From: Clostridia bacterium
Lineage (GTDB): Bacteria; Bacillota; Clostridia; Lachnospirales; Lachnospiraceae
Assembly (NCBI GenBank): GCA_910574835.1
Contig: CAJTDE010000015.1
Location: 1 to 64,000, forward strand
Reading direction: 5' to 3'
Length of the DNA: 64,000 nt
This document shows positions 61,275 through 64,000 of the stretch, piece by piece. Every line of letters begins with the position of its first letter. Position 1 is the first letter of the stretch. Both the position numbers and the translations under genes were made by a program. The notes beneath the pieces were generated by a model that was given only the letters and a program-made list of their open reading frames with translations, ran no database searches and was not told the origin of the DNA.

Positions 61275-63008
61275 ATGAATACTCTGCTTCTGGGCATCCG
61301 GGTACTGCTGTTTGTCTTTTCACTTTTAGGGTACCTAACTTTTTTACATCAAAATACCCGACTTAGAATAGAGTTTTTGCCAGCCGTCACCTTTACGGGA
61401 CAGATCTGTATTTTATTTGTTGGAGGAATCTTGAACCTACTGTCTTTGACTGTGGGTGCGCTTACTGCAGTTGGATTAGCGCTTTGTTTGTATGGTCTTA
61501 TTAAAAACCGCCGGGGATTTCGAGATTTTCTATGCCCGGCATATATCTTTTTTTCCATTAGCTGCCTGTATTTTTTACTCTTATTTAAAGGACAGGTTTT
61601 CAACTCTTATGACAACTTTTCTCATTGGGCGCTGGTAGTAAAGCAGATGCTTTTAACCAATCGCTTCCCGACCTTTCAGGATCGCATTATTCTCTTTCAG
61701 TCCTACCCTCTGGGAAGCTCCGTATTTGTTTACTATGTGTGCCGTATTATCTCTCCTGTTTCGGAAGGGTGCCAGATGTTTGCGCAGACTATGCTGAACT
61801 TAAGTATGATTCTTCCGCTTTTTTCTTATGCACGGAAACAGAAGGTAATCAATGTCCTTGTGGTCATTGGCGCATCCATCTTTCTCCTCAGCTATAATAT
61901 CTGGCCCACCGAACTTCTGGTTGATACGCTTCTTCCTCTTGTGGGAGCGGCAGGCTTTCTCCTCTTAGAAGAAATTCTCTCGAAAGAGAAAAAACTTACC
62001 TGGTCAGTTATCCCCTTCGCCGCCTGTGCAATCCTCATTAAAAACTCCGGAATCTTTTTTTGGGCTTTGATGGCCGGGAGAGTACTGCTATACCGGATTC
62101 TTCACAGGAAAACTGCCGAAAAATCCGAGAAGCTCTCATGGGCCGGGCTGTGCCTGCTTCCCTTATTCTTTTTGCTTCTTTGGAAAAAGCATGTGGAGTA
62201 TGTCTTTTCATCCGGTATGACTTCCCTGCACGCAATGTCTGTCCAGGCTTATGCTGCGAATATTCAGGAAAAGTCCGGTGAAATCCTCTCACAGATTGTC
62301 CATGCATTTGCCGGAAAACTCTTATCCTGCCATTCCCTGCTCTGCCTTTTCATAATTCTTCTCCTTTCCGCCATTCTGTCTTTCGTATGGAAGCAAGATC
62401 TTCTAACCTGGGGGAAAACTGCTTTCATTGTTGCGGGTGTTTACATACTCTATCAGATTGGCAATCTTTGCATGTATGCTTTTTCCATGCCGATTGGCGA
62501 AGCAGTCGTTATGGCCGGCTATGAGCGCTATTACCGTACAATTATTATATGGTGCTTTGTCTATGTGATAAGCCGGATTCTGCATTGGCTAGATACCCAA
62601 AAAACCATGCAGGCAGGCGTGATAGCTTTGACTCTTCTTCTATTCTTTCATCTGATGGGAAGCAGCCTGAGTATCCTGAAGCGGGAACCGAAAAACCAAT
62701 ATAGGGCAATGCTGGAGCAAATTATGGAGGCCTACCCCATGTCTCCCTCCCCCGCATGCCTTGTCTATATCCCTGAGGATGATTCCGGATATACTTATCA
62801 TTTAACTAAATTTCTTCTGTATACGCCTACGGTTGATGTACACATTACTTCGGATCAGGAGGAATTGGTAAACGCCATTGATATTGCCAAGGAATTAGGT
62901 TATAGCTATTTTATCAATCTGGATCAAACAAATGAGATGATACAAAATTATTGCGCGGAAACTTATGGTCTTCCTGTTGATGTACCTTTTATGGCACTGC
63001 AGGAGTAA
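61275..63008 (+). CDS. polytopic GT-C-like membrane protein
   Basis: The 577-residue protein has about 12 helices and an outside C-terminal tail of about 100 residues. FNSYDNFSHWALVVKQML in the first large loop is the usual GT-C style Asp motif. GGAGG lies eight bases before the ATG. It is the natural partner of the GT2-GtrA fusion just upstream. The acceptor is unknown. Confidence 0.78.
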   Translation: MNTLLLGIRVLLFVFSLLGYLTFLHQNTRLRIEFLPAVTFTGQICILFVGGILNLLSLTVGALTAVGLALCLYGLIKNRRGFRDFLCPAYIFFSISCLYFLLLFKGQVFNSYDNFSHWALVVKQMLLTNRFPTFQDRIILFQSYPLGSSVFVYYVCRIISPVSEGCQMFAQTMLNLSMILPLFSYARKQKVINVLVVIGASIFLLSYNIWPTELLVDTLLPLVGAAGFLLLEEILSKEKKLTWSVIPFAACAILIKNSGIFFWALMAGRVLLYRILHRKTAEKSEKLSWAGLCLLPLFFLLLWKKHVEYVFSSGMTSLHAMSVQAYAANIQEKSGEILSQIVHAFAGKLLSCHSLLCLFIILLLSAILSFVWKQDLLTWGKTAFIVAGVYILYQIGNLCMYAFSMPIGEAVVMAGYERYYRTIIIWCFVYVISRILHWLDTQKTMQAGVIALTLLLFFHLMGSSLSILKREPKNQYRAMLEQIMEAYPMSPSPACLVYIPEDDSGYTYHLTKFLLYTPTVDVHITSDQEELVNAIDIAKELGYSYFINLDQTNEMIQNYCAETYGLPVDVPFMALQE

Positions 63009-63024
63009 TTGCCCATAATAAATA

Positions 63025-63073
63025 ATACCCTCTGTGAACAGCTCGCTTTCTATTCACTGAGGGTATCTTTTTC
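63025..63073 (+). terminator. intrinsic terminator of the plus-strand unit
   Basis: ATACCCTC-TGTGAA and TTCAC-TGAGGGTAT form a stem followed by CTTTTTC, 16 bp after the stop codon. It may also serve the convergent acyltransferase gene. Confidence 0.8.
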
Positions 63074-64000
63074 TTATACAATCCAATTTCCAACATAAGG
63101 AATCTTTTTTAATAATTGTACCACCAACCAGCTTCCTATAAAAATTAAGAGTCCCAAGAGCGGTACCACAGGCCACAGACTCAGATTTTTTAAAACTCCT
63201 CCCTTGTCAAGCATGTCTATCCAAAATGGATGAATGATATAGATTCCCAATGTACAGTGCGAAATTTTCAGGATAAATCTTTTATAAGACTCTTTATTCC
63301 CCACCTGCACTTTCTTTTTAAAAAATAAAAATACCGCTGCTGCAAAAACACACGGAAAAACAGTAACACTATCATTGCAAAAATAATTCATTGCGGTTCC
63401 GTTTACCAAAGTTCTATGAGCATTTAAAAAAGCTGCCGCAATTACGCTTAAGCATCCCGCTAAATATAACCCTCTTTCTGCCTTCTTTGACCAATTATAT
63501 TGATCTATAAAATACCCAACAGAAAAAATCCGATACATCCTGTCAGCATTTCCGGCGATACGGCATTTAAAATAGGAGCAACCAAGTCTTTATGCGGAAA
63601 CTGAAAAAGCAGTACCGTACTTCTTAGCACACCAAAAACAAGAAACAGCAGCACACAATAAGCCAAAAGCTGCATGTTCCTTTTGTCCGTTATTAATTTT
63701 AGCAGCGGACAAATTGCCAAGATTCCTATAAATACCGGCAAATACCACATATGCATGCGAGGAGACAGTATAGCTGTTTTTAGGATTTCTTTTATAAGCG
63801 CACTGGCTTCCATTCTCATTTCATAATATACAATTACATCAAATGCCCCATAAATTACTCGCCAACACCAATAGCTTACAAACAATTTTCCTATGTATTT
63901 CTTATATAAATCACTAATTGATATCTTTTTTGATGGTTCCAGATACAGCAGCCCGCTGATCATAAAAAAGACCGGAACTGCAAATCTCGTCACGCTATTC
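63074..64000 (-). pseudogene. acyltransferase 3 family protein, incomplete and frameshifted
   Basis: Two adjoining frames make one protein. The right part (63505 to the window edge) has RFAVPVFFMISGLLYLEPS, typical of acyltransferase 3 membrane proteins, and PRMHMWYLPVF. The left part (63074-63538) continues GYFIDQYNWSKKAERG to HCTLGIYIIHPFW. The frame changes near a run of six T beside GTTGGG; one added base would restore GFFSVGYFIDQ or GFFLLGYFIDQ. The 5' end lies outside the window. Family members O-acetylate glycans. A sequencing error or phase variation could explain the shift. Confidence 0.75.

Overview
The window looks like a chromosomal segment of a Gram-positive anaerobe of the Clostridia, most likely Lachnospiraceae. 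The grounds are strong GGAGG ribosome binding sites, frequent TTG/GTG starts, a class 1B pyrD/pyrK pair, a FeoA-FeoB fusion, clpC next to radA, and an ABC-exported rhamnose-type polysaccharide locus with an LCP ligase. The assignment rests on gene content only.

Layout. 0-5 kb is an accessory patch: an AlbA_2-like fragment, a TetR/MFS efflux unit with operator palindromes and two possible tiny ORFs, a PNPOx-like flavoprotein, and an IS200-type element lying against the remnant of an IS4-type transposase. 5-12 kb is housekeeping on the minus strand: an SH3/membrane protein, clpC, a small conserved protein, radA, tRNA-Trp, a SEC-C protein and a YdcF protein. A feoAB fusion follows on the plus strand (12.3-14.6 kb). 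14.7-25.4 kb holds two nucleotide units on the minus strand: purE-purM-purN-purD, then pyrF-pyrK-pyrD-pyrE, with an M29 peptidase group between them. glmS lies at 25.4-27.2 kb.

From 58.4 kb back to about 27.4 kb, nearly everything is transcribed leftward as one very long surface polysaccharide locus. It begins at a good promoter before rfbB. In transcription order it holds rfbB-rfbA-rfbC (no rfbD seen), a small beta/coiled-coil membrane protein with an ABC exporter pair, a two-domain GT2, several GT-C-like membrane proteins and lipid-linked GT2s, and a WecE-type aminotransferase. An AT-rich block follows: two pairs of tiny 4-TM transporters flanking an ATP-grasp enzyme, a B12-binding mutase-like protein and an opine-dehydrogenase-like protein. 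Then come GtrA, CotH, VTC and DUF4956 genes, more GT2s, the initiating phosphoglycosyltransferase and the LCP ligase. A clear terminator at 28.4 kb closes the main unit. A divergent plus-strand unit (58.6-63.0 kb) carries a DUF6056-like membrane protein, a GT2-GtrA fusion and another GT-C-like protein. The right edge is a frameshifted, incomplete acyltransferase 3 gene.

Reading of the system: dTDP-sugars and an amino sugar are made, assembled on undecaprenyl phosphate, exported by ABC, decorated outside by GT-C enzymes using lipid-linked sugars, and attached to the wall by LCP. The ATP-grasp/B12/opine-dehydrogenase block is the best candidate for an undescribed system, possibly an amino-acid-derived or opine-like substituent of the glycan. 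Several structured intergenic repeats also recur: a 116-bp hairpin with a possible leader peptide before purM and glmS, and a GGAACTGGAA hairpin element before pyrE and rfbA whose conserved end also carries the purD ribosome binding site.
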